Shown here piece by piece: positions 55,086 through 64,000 of a stretch of DNA of 64,000 nucleotides. The stretch comes from Xenophilus aerolatus. Its GTDB lineage: Bacteria > Pseudomonadota > Gammaproteobacteria > Burkholderiales > Burkholderiaceae_C. Within the stretch, counting starts at the first letter, position 1. Every line of letters starts with the position of its first letter. A program made the position numbers and the translations under genes. The stretch is from assembly GCA_029968055.1 (NCBI GenBank), contig JASCNX010000001.1:682001-746000 (forward strand), read 5' to 3'. A model generated the notes under the pieces. The model did not search any database. It was given only the letters and a program-made list of their open reading frames with translations, and was not told the origin of the DNA.

Positions 55086-55865
55086 TTACTCGACCTTGGC
55101 CTTCTCGCGCAGCGACTGCTGGTACTCCTGTAGCTTCTGCTGCTGCAGCTGCTGGGCGAGCTGCGGCTTGATCTCTTCCAGCTTGGGGAAGGACTGCTCG
55201 CGCACGTCGTCCAGCCGGATCACGTGCCAGCCGAATTCCGACTTCACGGGCACCTGCGTGGTCTCGCCCTTCTTGAGCTTGATCATGGCCTGCGAGAACT
55301 CGGGCACCAGGCCGGCCGGGTTGGTCCAGTCGAGGTCGCCGCCGTTGGCGCCGGAGCCCGGGTCCTTCGACAGCTTCTTGGCCAGGTCCTCGAACTTCGC
55401 ACCCTTCTTGAGGTCGGCGATGACCTTCTTGGCCTCGTCCTCGGTGGCGACGAGGATGTGGCGCGCCTTGTATTCCTTGCCGCTGTTGGCGGCGACCAGC
55501 TTGTCGTAGGCGGCCTTGATGTCGGCGTCGCTCACGGGATTGGCCTTGCGGTAGTCCTCGAAGAGCTGGCGGATCAGGATGGCCTGGCGCGCCAGTTCCA
55601 TCTGGGCCTTGAAGTCGTCGGTGGCGTCCAGGCCCTTCTTCTGCGCTTCCTGCATGAACACTTCGCGTGCGATGACTTCCTCGCGCAGCTGGCTCTGCAT
55701 CTCGGGCGTCACCGGCCGGCCGGCCGCGGCGAGCTGCTGCGCCAGCATGTCCATGCGCGCCTTCGGCACGGGCTTGCCGTTGACGATCGCGGCGTTCTGC
55801 GCGAAGGCAGGCACCGCACCCAGCAGCGCGGCGGCCGCGACAGCTTGCAGGAGTTGTTTTTTCAT
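55086..55865 (-). CDS. Periplasmic peptidylprolyl isomerase (PpiC/PrsA type)
   Basis: A 259-residue foldase. A signal peptide (MKKQLLQAVAAAALLGAVPAF) is followed by a helical SurA-N-like chaperone segment (about 25-125), one parvulin domain (KARHILVATEDEAKKVIADL through GWHVIRLDD, about 130-225) and a helical tail. It helps outer-membrane or secreted proteins fold. It is the first gene downstream of bolA in a minus-strand series. Confidence 0.9.
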   Translation of the reverse strand: MKKQLLQAVAAAALLGAVPAFAQNAAIVNGKPVPKARMDMLAQQLAAAGRPVTPEMQSQLREEVIAREVFMQEAQKKGLDATDDFKAQMELARQAILIRQLFEDYRKANPVSDADIKAAYDKLVAANSGKEYKARHILVATEDEAKKVIADLKKGAKFEDLAKKLSKDPGSGANGGDLDWTNPAGLVPEFSQAMIKLKKGETTQVPVKSEFGWHVIRLDDVREQSFPKLEEIKPQLAQQLQQQKLQEYQQSLREKAKVE

Positions 55866-55984
55866 GAAGGCAGACCTCGGGAACAGGAAGGCGCGTTGAA
55901 CGTGCGACGCGATGAACGGAGGGACGAAAGAAGCGGCGGGAGGGGGAGGGAAGTGCCGCCGTGGGATCCGGCGATCAGGACGGC

Positions 55985-56263
55985 TCAGAGCGTCTCGATG
56001 GCGATGGCGTGGAGGCCACGGGGGACAAAAACCTGCAGTGGATCATACACAAGCCGATGTCGTGCGACCCGTGACAGTCCCGTGAACCGGGGGGACGCCA
56101 CGCGCACGCGGAAGTGCGTCCCCCAGCCTGCCGGGCCGGCCCCCGCATGGCCCGCGTGGGCCGCGCTTTCGTCGATCACTTCGAGCACGGTGGGTGCCAG
56201 TGCGGTGCGCAGCGCCGCTTCGAGTTCTTCGGCCCTGGGCAGGCCCGTCGCGGCGGCAATCAT
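55985..56263 (-). CDS. BolA family protein
   Basis: A 92-residue BolA/YrbA-like protein. It has [21 protein letters not shown], then [19 protein letters not shown] and HRLVYDPL...LHAIAIETL, the BolA fold with its conserved histidine. These proteins partner monothiol glutaredoxins in iron-sulfur handling. Its start overlaps the yciB stop by four bases. The central stretch [11 protein letters not shown] is an alanine/glycine-rich loop longer than usual. Confidence 0.85.
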   Translation of the reverse strand: MIAAATGLPRAEELEAALRTALAPTVLEVIDESAAHAGHAGAGPAGWGTHFRVRVASPRFTGLSRVARHRLVYDPLQVFVPRGLHAIAIETL

Positions 56264-56802
56264 TTGGCGGCGGACTCGTCCGACTTCAGGTGCGGCGCGA
56301 TGTACAGGCCCTGCGCCACCAGGAAGGCGATCGGGAACACGTAGCCCCAGAGCTTGAAGTTCACCCACGCGTCGGTGCTGAAGTACAGCGCCACGTAGGC
56401 GTTGATGGCGGCCATGAACACGCAGTACACGATCCAGGCCACGTTGAGCTGGTTCCAGATGCGCTCGGGCAGTTGCAGCTGGCTGCCCAGCAGCATTTTC
56501 AGGAAGTTCTTGCGCAGGGCCCACAGCGCCACCGCGAGCCCGACGGCCATGGCACCGTAGAGCACCGTCGGCTTCCACTTGATGAAGCGGTCGTCGTGCA
56601 GCACCAGCGTGAGCGTGCCGAAGACGAGGATCAATGCCAGCGTCGCCTTCTGCATCGGCTGCAGGCGCTTCTCGGTGGCGTAGACGATGGCCATCTGCAC
56701 CACCGTGCCGGCCATCAGCACCCCCGTCGCGACATAGATGCCGTAGAGCTTGAAGGCCCCGAAGAACAGCAGGATGGGGAAGAAGTCGAGCAGCAGTTTC
56801 AT
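56260..56802 (-). CDS. yciB: Septation protein A / intracellular septation membrane protein
   Basis: A 180-residue inner-membrane protein with five hydrophobic segments. [18 protein letters not shown] (start), [14 protein letters not shown] and [20 protein letters not shown] (in part) identify the IspZ/YciB family, involved in envelope synthesis and septation. Coupled by one- and four-base overlaps to msrB and bolA, an arrangement seen across Burkholderiales. Confidence 0.92.
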   Translation of the reverse strand: MKLLLDFFPILLFFGAFKLYGIYVATGVLMAGTVVQMAIVYATEKRLQPMQKATLALILVFGTLTLVLHDDRFIKWKPTVLYGAMAVGLAVALWALRKNFLKMLLGSQLQLPERIWNQLNVAWIVYCVFMAAINAYVALYFSTDAWVNFKLWGYVFPIAFLVAQGLYIAPHLKSDESAAK

Positions 56803-57224
56803 CAGGTCTTGTCGTCGGCTTCAAAGTCGAGCGACGCGGAGTTCATGCAGTAGCGCAGGCCCGTGGGCGCCGGACCGTCCGGGAACACATGCCCCAGGTG
56901 CGCGCCGCAATTGGAACAGACCGTCTCGGTGCGCACCATGCCGTGCGAACGGTCGACGATCTCGGTGATCGCGCCGGGCTCGGCCGCCTCGGAAAAGCTG
57001 GGCCAGCCGCAGCCGGCGTCGAACTTGGTCGCCGAGTCGAAGAGCTTGGCGCCGCAGCAGATGCAGTGGTAGCTGCCGTCGGCCCAATGGGCCTCGTACT
57101 TGCCCGTGAAGGGACGCTCGGTGGCAGCATGGCGCGTCACCTCGAAGGCCGCGCGCTCGGCGCCCTTGTCGGCCAGCAGGGCCTTCCATTCGGCGTCGGT
57201 CTTCTGGATCTTGGGAGTGGTCAT
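56802..57224 (-). CDS. msrB: Peptide-methionine (R)-S-oxide reductase
   Basis: A 140-residue reductase of methionine-R-sulfoxide. Zinc cysteines are C54/C57 (CICC) and C103/C106 (CSNC), the conserved GCGWPSF lies at 71-77 and the catalytic cysteine is C126 in RYCMNSASL. Extra cysteines C56 and C72 could serve in recycling. It overlaps yciB by one base and selO by four, forming a translationally coupled redox/envelope set. Confidence 0.94.
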   Translation of the reverse strand: MTTPKIQKTDAEWKALLADKGAERAAFEVTRHAATERPFTGKYEAHWADGSYHCICCGAKLFDSATKFDAGCGWPSFSEAAEPGAITEIVDRSHGMVRTETVCSNCGAHLGHVFPDGPAPTGLRYCMNSASLDFEADDKT

Positions 57225-58699
57225 GAGGAGCAGCTGATTTCGATCGTGGAAGCCCAGTCGGGCGGGAAGCCGGCCATGGCGTCCATGCCCGGATGGTCGT
57301 CATATGGGGCCTGCATGAGCGCGAGCAAGCGCGCGACGCCCGAGAAGTCCTTGCGCTGGGCCTGTTCGATGGCCTCCTGGGCCAGGTGGTTCCGCAGCAC
57401 GAACTTCGGGTTGGCCTTGAGCACCGAATCGGGCTCCAGCGCGCGCGATTCCTGAGCGATTCGCTCCGAAAACGATAGCATCCAGGCGTCGAAACCGGCA
57501 CTGTCGAGAAACAGGTCGCGCAGCGGCGAGAGCTCGCGGCCGGCGCGGTGCTCGGCCAGGCGGCGCCAGAAAATGGGCCAGTCGACGCCACCCGCGGCCA
57601 GCAGGCGCAGCAGTGCCTCGACGAGCGCCAGGTCGTCGGGCCGGGCATCGCCCAGCCCCAGCTTGGCGCGCATGCGGGCCTCGAACTCGGCCGGGAAGAC
57701 CGTGCGGTACGACGCCAGGGCGGCCATCGCGCGCTCTTCCTCGCCGATCAGCGGCAGCAGCGCCTGCGCCAGGCAGAACAGGTTCCAGTAGGCCACGTTG
57801 GGCTGCTGGTTGAAGGCATAGCGGCCGGAGGTGTCGCTGTGGTTGCAGATGTGGCCGGGGGCGAAGGCGTCGAGGAACTGGAAGGGGCCGTAGTCGATGG
57901 TCAGGCCCAGGATGCTCATGTTGTCCGTGTTCATCACGCCGTGGCAGAAGCCTGCCGCCTGCCACTGCGCCATCAGCGCCGCGGTGCGCTCGCTCACGGC
58001 GTTGAGCAGGGCGGCATAGGCGTTGCCGTCGAAGCGGGCGTCGTCGCGGCAGCCGGGATAGAAGCGGTCGATAACGAAGTCGGCCAGCGCGCGCAGCTCC
58101 TCGTGCTGGCCGCGGGCCGCGAAGTGCTCGAAATGGCCGAAACGGATGAAGCTGGGCGCGACGCGAGCGACCACGGCGGCGGTCTCGAGCGTCTCGCGCC
58201 GCACCGGCGCGTCGGAGCCGGTGACGCACAGCGCGCGCGTGGTCGGGATGCCCAGTCCGTGCATGGCCTCGCTGGCCAGGAACTCGCGGATGCTGGAGCG
58301 CAGCACCGCCCGCCCGTCGCCCCCGCGCGAGTAGGGGGTGCGGCCGGCGCCCTTGAGCTGCACTTCCAGCCCGCCGGCCGTCTCGCCCAGCAGGATGGCG
58401 CGGCCGTCGCCCAGCTGGCCGGCCCACACGCCGAACTGGTGGCCGCTGTAGACGGTGGCCAGCGGCCGCGTGCCCGCCACGGGCAGGCTGCCCGTCAGGG
58501 CCTGCAGCGCATCGGGCGTGCGCCACGCCGCGGGCAGACCGAGCCACTGTGCCACCGCGTCGCTGTGGCCGACCCAGTACGGCGCGGGCAGCGGGGTCGG
58601 GTGCAGGTGGGTGTAGAAGGCCGGGCCCAGCGACTCGAAGCCGGGCTTCCAGTGCAGGCCCAGGTCGGCGGACAGGGTGTCCTCGGCGGTCAGGCTCAT
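57221..58699 (-). CDS. selO: Protein adenylyltransferase SelO (YdiU)
   Basis: A 492-residue pseudokinase-fold enzyme that transfers AMP to proteins and responds to oxidative stress. Typical parts are [50 protein letters not shown] and DYGPFQFLD. The protein ends with Cys-Ser-Ser; in eukaryotic SelO the selenocysteine sits in the same place, so this is the cysteine form. The start at 58699 matches the family; the open frame upstream belongs to the antisense of the AraC gene. Confidence 0.93.
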   Translation of the reverse strand: MSLTAEDTLSADLGLHWKPGFESLGPAFYTHLHPTPLPAPYWVGHSDAVAQWLGLPAAWRTPDALQALTGSLPVAGTRPLATVYSGHQFGVWAGQLGDGRAILLGETAGGLEVQLKGAGRTPYSRGGDGRAVLRSSIREFLASEAMHGLGIPTTRALCVTGSDAPVRRETLETAAVVARVAPSFIRFGHFEHFAARGQHEELRALADFVIDRFYPGCRDDARFDGNAYAALLNAVSERTAALMAQWQAAGFCHGVMNTDNMSILGLTIDYGPFQFLDAFAPGHICNHSDTSGRYAFNQQPNVAYWNLFCLAQALLPLIGEEERAMAALASYRTVFPAEFEARMRAKLGLGDARPDDLALVEALLRLLAAGGVDWPIFWRRLAEHRAGRELSPLRDLFLDSAGFDAWMLSFSERIAQESRALEPDSVLKANPKFVLRNHLAQEAIEQAQRKDFSGVARLLALMQAPYDDHPGMDAMAGFPPDWASTIEISCSS

Positions 58700-58757
58700 G
58701 CGGCGATTGTCGGGCCGCCGCTGTAACCCCTCGCGGGGCGGGCCATCCGGCCGCGTT

Positions 58758-59843
58758 TCAACGAGCGGCGGCGGGGGCGGCCCAGATGCGTGCGCGGTAC
58801 TGGGCCGGCGGCACGCCGAACCAGCGCTTGCAGGCAAGGAAGAAATTGCTCGTGTCCACGAAGCCCAGGCGGTCGGCCACGTCGGCCAGGCTGTGACGCT
58901 CTTCAGCCAGGTACTGCTGCGCCAGTTCGCGGCGCGTGCGCTCGAGCAGCGACTGGAAGGACACCGCCTCTTCCTGCAGCCGCCGCTGCAGCGTGCGGTC
59001 GGCCAGGCCCAGGCCCGCGGCCACGTCCTGCCGGCGCGGTTCGCCGTGTGGCAGGCGGCGCGCGATTTCGGCACACACCAGGGTGGCGGTGGTGGTCTGG
59101 CCGAGTTGTTCGAGCTGCGCGTCGAGCAGCGCGTCGTGCATGCGGCCCAGTTCGGGATGGTGCGTGGGCAGGGGCAGGGCCAGGCACGCGCTGGAGACCA
59201 GCATGCGGTTGGCCGACGCGTTGAAGCGCAGCGCGCAGCCATAGGCGTCGCGGTGCGGGCGGTCGTCGGCCGGAGGCGGGTAGACGAACTCGATCGCCAG
59301 CGGCTCAACGGCGCGGCGCGTGAGCCAGCGGCACTGCATGAGCACGGTGAGCAGCGCGTGCTCCAGCCGCTGGCGCGGGATAGGCAGCCGCCCGCCGGTG
59401 TGCTCCATGACCAGCCAGCAGCCGCGCGGGTCGGGCTGCATCGAGAAGGCGGTGCAGTCGGAGATCACGGGCATGTAGCGCACCAGGCGCTCCAGGCCGC
59501 CGCGCAGGTCGGCGCTGCAGGCCATGGCGTGGCCCACGGTGCTGGTGTTGCTGTGCGTGTCGGCCAGTTCGCGTTCCAGCCCCAGCGTGGGCCGGCCCGC
59601 GCGCGCGACCGCGAGTTGCCACAGCACCGTGATCTCGTCCACCGGGATGCGCGTGTTCTGCCGCTGCAGCGAGTCGGGGTCGAAGCCCGCGTCGCGCAGC
59701 AGCGCGGCGACCGCCAGGCCCTCGGCCTCGAACATCGACAGCAGGCCGATCAGCCAGGCGGCGGAACTGGTGCGCTCCTCGGGTTGCGGCAGGCCGACGG
59801 TGCGGCGGCGTGGCCGGTGGGGCGGGAGGGCAGGGGAAGTCAC
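58758..59843 (-). CDS. AraC-family transcriptional regulator
   Basis: A 361-residue regulator with an N-terminal arabinose-binding-like domain ([21 protein letters not shown] near the start) and a C-terminal pair of helix-turn-helix motifs ([46 protein letters not shown], quoted in part). It resembles OruR/ArgR-type activators. It starts at GTG 59843 with no good ribosome site, so the start is tentative. Divergent from the esterase gene with 134 bases between, so it is a candidate regulator of that gene. Confidence 0.82.
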   Translation of the reverse strand: MTSPALPPHRPRRRTVGLPQPEERTSSAAWLIGLLSMFEAEGLAVAALLRDAGFDPDSLQRQNTRIPVDEITVLWQLAVARAGRPTLGLERELADTHSNTSTVGHAMACSADLRGGLERLVRYMPVISDCTAFSMQPDPRGCWLVMEHTGGRLPIPRQRLEHALLTVLMQCRWLTRRAVEPLAIEFVYPPPADDRPHRDAYGCALRFNASANRMLVSSACLALPLPTHHPELGRMHDALLDAQLEQLGQTTTATLVCAEIARRLPHGEPRRQDVAAGLGLADRTLQRRLQEEAVSFQSLLERTRRELAQQYLAEERHSLADVADRLGFVDTSNFFLACKRWFGVPPAQYRARIWAAPAAAR

Positions 59844-59977
59844 TCGATTGGCGCGCTTCGGATAGTGGTCGGCCCGGGGGCGGACCCTAGGATTCGGCGG
59901 TTGCCGGCGAAGCAGCGAGCATGGGCGCAGGGCGTCGATGCGTGAATTCCGATTAACCCGGTAAGGAGACAGAACGC

Positions 59978-61810
59978 ATGCACGACAGCAGAACGTCGAC
60001 GGGGCCCGCGGCGGTGCCCTTCCATTCCATCGCCATCGCAGTGCGCGGCCTGGCCGTCGCGGCCATGGCGGCCACCGGCCTCGCGCTGGCCGGCTGCGGC
60101 GGGGGGTCGTCGGGCTCCCCCGGCGTGTTCCTGCCGGTGCCGCCGGCGCCTCCTCCGGCACCCACGCCACCGCCCCCACCGCCACCGCCCCCCGCACCCG
60201 CGCCGGACGGCCCGATGGTGCGGCAGACCACCGCCGGCAAGGTCGAGGGCGTGGACGACAGCGCGGGCACCGGCACCTGGTCCTGGAAGGGCGTGCCCTT
60301 CGCGAAGCCGCCCGTCGGCGACCTGCGCTGGGCGCCCCCGATGGACCCCGCTCCGTGGGACGGCGTGCGCGCCGCCTCGCAGTTCGGCCCCAGCTGTGCG
60401 CAGGGCGGGCGCTTCTTCAGCCCGGCACCGGGCGGTGCGCCCTATGGCCTCGCGGTGCGCGAGGGATTCGGCAAGCCGGTGGGCGAGGAGGACTGCCTGA
60501 CGCTGAACGTCTGGCGCCCCGCGAACAGCGACGGCAAGCTGCCGGTGATCGTGTTCATCTATGGCGGCAGCAACATCTCGGGCTACACCGCCGACCCGAG
60601 CTACGACGGGGCGCAGCTCGCCCGGCGCGCCAACGCGGTGGTGGTCACCGTCAACTACCGGCTCGGCCTCCTCGGCTGGCTCGACCTGCCGCAGCTCAAG
60701 ACCGGCGAGCCGAAGAACGATTCGGGCAACTTCGCGCTGCTCGACCAGATGCAGGCGCTGAAGTTCGTCCAGGGCAACATCGGCGCCTTCGGCGGCGACG
60801 CCGGCAACGTCACGGTGATGGGGCAGTCGGCCGGGGCCGTGAACACGTGGGCGCTGGTGACCTCGCCCCTGGCGGCCGGCCTGCTGCACAAGGCCGTGCC
60901 CATGAGCGGCGGCATCGCCTTTTCGACGCGCACCACCGCCCAGACCTACGCGAAGGCCCTGGTCAACGCCATCGTGATCGCCGATGGCAAGGCCACCGAC
61001 GCCACCTCGGCCGCCAACTGGCTCGCCAGCCAGACCGACGCGCAGGTGGCGGGCTACCTGCGCAGCCTGCCGGCCGCCAAGCTGCTGAGCGTCATGCTGG
61101 CGAACCCGCAGCTGGGCAATTCGCCGGCGCCCATCGAGGACGGCACCGTGCTGCCGGTCAATTCCCGCGCCGCCGTTGCCGCAGGCACCTTCAACAAGGT
61201 GCCGATGCTGGTGGGCAACACGCGCGACGAAGGCACGCTGTTCGGCGGCCTGTTCGGGCTGTACACCGGCACCGGCGTGCCGGGCTTCAAGCCGAGCGAC
61301 TACGACCGCTTCGGCCTGCAATTCGGCTTCGATCCCGATGCCGCGCCCAGCCTCACCGAGGCCGACCTGATCAACTCGGCCTACCTGCCGGTGACGACGC
61401 CCCAGACCGGGTGGAAGGCCGTGTCGGACGTGGTCACCCAGTCGATCTTCCTCAACGGCCTGCCGGCGCAGATCGATTCGGTCGCCGCCCAGTTGCCGAC
61501 GAAGACCTGGTACTACCGCTTCGACTGGAGCCAGGAACCGGCGCCCTTCAACACCGTGTACGGTGCCACGCACGGGCTGGACACGGTGTTCTTCTTCCGC
61601 AACTTCGGCACCAACGTGTTCTCGTTCGCCTATGGCGCGGCCAACCGGCCGGGGCGGGAGGCGCTGTCGGATGCGATGGTCGGAAGCCTCGCCGCCTTCG
61701 CCCGCACGGGCGACCCGAACCACCCGGGCCTGGGCGTCACCTGGCCGAACTGGCCGCGCCGGATCGTGTTCGACGCCAGCAAGACCCAGTTGCAGAACAG
61801 CGCGCCGTGA
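59978..61810 (+). CDS. Carboxylesterase type B lipoprotein
   Basis: A 610-residue hydrolase predicted to be anchored to a membrane: lipobox LALAGC with C40, a Gly/Ser stretch, then a proline-rich spacer (about residues 54-76). The esterase domain carries the oxyanion loop YGGSN near 195, nucleophile S284 in GQSAGA, acidic residue in NTRDEGTLF and histidine in GATHGLDTVF. EDCLTLNVW near 172 is the family signature. The substrate is unknown. GGAG precedes the ATG. Divergent from the AraC gene. Confidence 0.88.
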   Translation: MHDSRTSTGPAAVPFHSIAIAVRGLAVAAMAATGLALAGCGGGSSGSPGVFLPVPPAPPPAPTPPPPPPPPPAPAPDGPMVRQTTAGKVEGVDDSAGTGTWSWKGVPFAKPPVGDLRWAPPMDPAPWDGVRAASQFGPSCAQGGRFFSPAPGGAPYGLAVREGFGKPVGEEDCLTLNVWRPANSDGKLPVIVFIYGGSNISGYTADPSYDGAQLARRANAVVVTVNYRLGLLGWLDLPQLKTGEPKNDSGNFALLDQMQALKFVQGNIGAFGGDAGNVTVMGQSAGAVNTWALVTSPLAAGLLHKAVPMSGGIAFSTRTTAQTYAKALVNAIVIADGKATDATSAANWLASQTDAQVAGYLRSLPAAKLLSVMLANPQLGNSPAPIEDGTVLPVNSRAAVAAGTFNKVPMLVGNTRDEGTLFGGLFGLYTGTGVPGFKPSDYDRFGLQFGFDPDAAPSLTEADLINSAYLPVTTPQTGWKAVSDVVTQSIFLNGLPAQIDSVAAQLPTKTWYYRFDWSQEPAPFNTVYGATHGLDTVFFFRNFGTNVFSFAYGAANRPGREALSDAMVGSLAAFARTGDPNHPGLGVTWPNWPRRIVFDASKTQLQNSAP

Positions 61811-61952
61811 GTCGGGCCGGTGGACGCTGGGCGGCGGTGCGATCGCTCTCGCAGTGCGGGCAATCCCCTTGGAAGGCAGGGGGTGCGGTGCGTGATACTC
61901 GCGACCGATTTCCATCCCATCGATTCCACCAATCACCCGAGGAGCCTTCCCC

Positions 61953-63605
<1,653 letters not shown>

Positions 63606-63629
63606 CGGCGCTGTCGCCAACGTGATAGG

Positions 63630-63652
63630 AGGGCCGCGGCTGCGGCCCTTCT
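63630..63652 (+). terminator. Hairpin terminator after the acyl-CoA ligase
   Basis: Stem AGGGCCGC / GCGGCCCT with a GGCT loop and TTCTT following. A moderate intrinsic terminator 25 bases after the ligase stop. Confidence 0.65.
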
Positions 63653-63740
63653 TGCGGGCATTCCCTGTGCGGGGCGAAGGAGGGCGCTTGTACGCTGCGC
63701 GCGAACGACCGGCCAACCGATTCGACACAGGAGACAAGCC

Positions 63741-64000
63741 TTGAAATTCGCTATCAAAATAGTAGCTGCCTGCGCGATGGCAGCAGGTGCCGCAGGCGCA
63801 TTTGCCCAGAAGGGCGAGACCGTGAAGATCGCCTGGATGGACCCGCTCTCGGGCCTCATGGCGGCCGTCGGGACGAATCAGCTCAAGACCTACCAGCTGA
63901 TGGTCGAGCACTTCAACAAGACCAGCGCCTCGGGCGTGAAGTTCGAGCTGATCTCGCTGGACAACAAGCTCAGCCCGCAGGAGACCACGGCCGCCCTGCG
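63741..64000 (+). CDS. Branched-chain amino acid-type ABC substrate-binding protein, 5' part
   Basis: The first 86 codons of a periplasmic binding protein that continues beyond the window. It starts at TTG with AGGAGA seven bases upstream. The signal peptide is KFAIKIVAACAMAAGAAGAF, cut near AQ. The mature start, KIAWMDPLSGLMAAVGTNQL, and VEHFNKT...VKFELISLDNKLSPQ identify the LivJ/LivK-type family. The first codons coincide with a palindromic dispersed repeat (63750-63787), so part of the signal peptide seems to come from it. Confidence 0.82.
   Translation, partial: MKFAIKIVAACAMAAGAAGAFAQKGETVKIAWMDPLSGLMAAVGTNQLKTYQLMVEHFNKTSASGVKFELISLDNKLSPQETTAAL
63750..63787. repeat. Dispersed palindromic repeat within a signal-peptide coding region
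   Basis: GCTATCAAAATAGTAGCTGC followed by CTGCGCGATGGCAGCAGG. It matches the element at 47161 in its outline (GCTAT, AT-rich centre, TAGCTGC, then a GCGC / ATGG part). It lies in frame within codons 4 to 16 of the binding-protein gene. Confidence 0.6.

Overview
The window is GC-rich chromosomal DNA (about 70% G+C by eye), almost fully packed with genes. It looks like a betaproteobacterium of the order Burkholderiales, most likely the family Comamonadaceae. The evidence is the gene orders smc-zipA-ligA, map next to glnD, and ppiC-bolA-yciB-msrB-selO; the many SDR, CaiB and Bug-era style catabolic genes; and small dispersed repeats of a kind I associate with Variovorax/Acidovorax-type genomes. 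Genus cannot be fixed from the sequence. No rRNA, tRNA, prophage, insertion sequence or CRISPR array was seen.

Layout. 1-2305: end of an ssuCAB sulfonate importer. 2321-4652: a palindromic repeat, metY, a small Mop protein and a PaiB-like gene. 4653-8052: an orphan terminator and possible small RNA, then a tight four-gene cluster (acyl-CoA-dehydrogenase-like, PIG-L deacetylase, SAM methyltransferase, isochorismatase-type hydrolase) running into nadE (8066-10147). 10204-16097: small unknown proteins, a ferredoxin-like protein, a large hybrid histidine kinase and an EptA-like membrane sulfatase-fold protein. 16263-23381: racemase-like CaiB protein and dienoyl-CoA-reductase-like SDR (divergent), CynX-type MFS, cysE, panE-like reductase and two flavin reductases. 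23523-30419: LysR regulator, then a sulfur-starvation block (lsfA-type peroxiredoxin, hydrolase, sbp, cysT, cysW, cysA) and dsbB. 30495-33735: ParA-like ATPase, hipBA, lipoprotein. 33832-41815: smc, zipA, ligA, lipoprotein, def. 41884-47149: doxX, an amino-acid ABC importer without its ATPase, then hom behind what reads as a threonine/isoleucine attenuator. 47161-55018: repeats, glnD, map, purL. 55086-58699: ppiC, bolA, yciB, msrB, selO. 58758-64000: AraC regulator, lipoprotein carboxylesterase, acyl-CoA ligase and the start of a branched-chain amino acid binding protein.

How the genes fit together. Sulfur acquisition is a recurring theme: sulfonate uptake (ssu), sulfate uptake (sbp-cysTWA), serine acetylation (cysE) and direct sulfhydrylation of O-acetylhomoserine (metY), with a sulfate-starvation-type 1-Cys peroxiredoxin heading the sulfate operon. 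Homoserine supply (hom) connects to metY and appears to be controlled by a leader peptide rich in Ile and Thr codons. Housekeeping genes for chromosome condensation, division, ligation, nitrogen sensing and purine synthesis make up most of the remainder.

The observations I consider most worth checking are the hom leader (45543-45770), the terminator with no gene before it (4939-4969), the three TATTC boxes at exact 16-bp spacing upstream of the peroxiredoxin promoter (24520-24556), the 124-bp hairpin between cysW and cysA, and a dispersed repeat that appears to have supplied part of a signal-peptide coding region (63750-63787).
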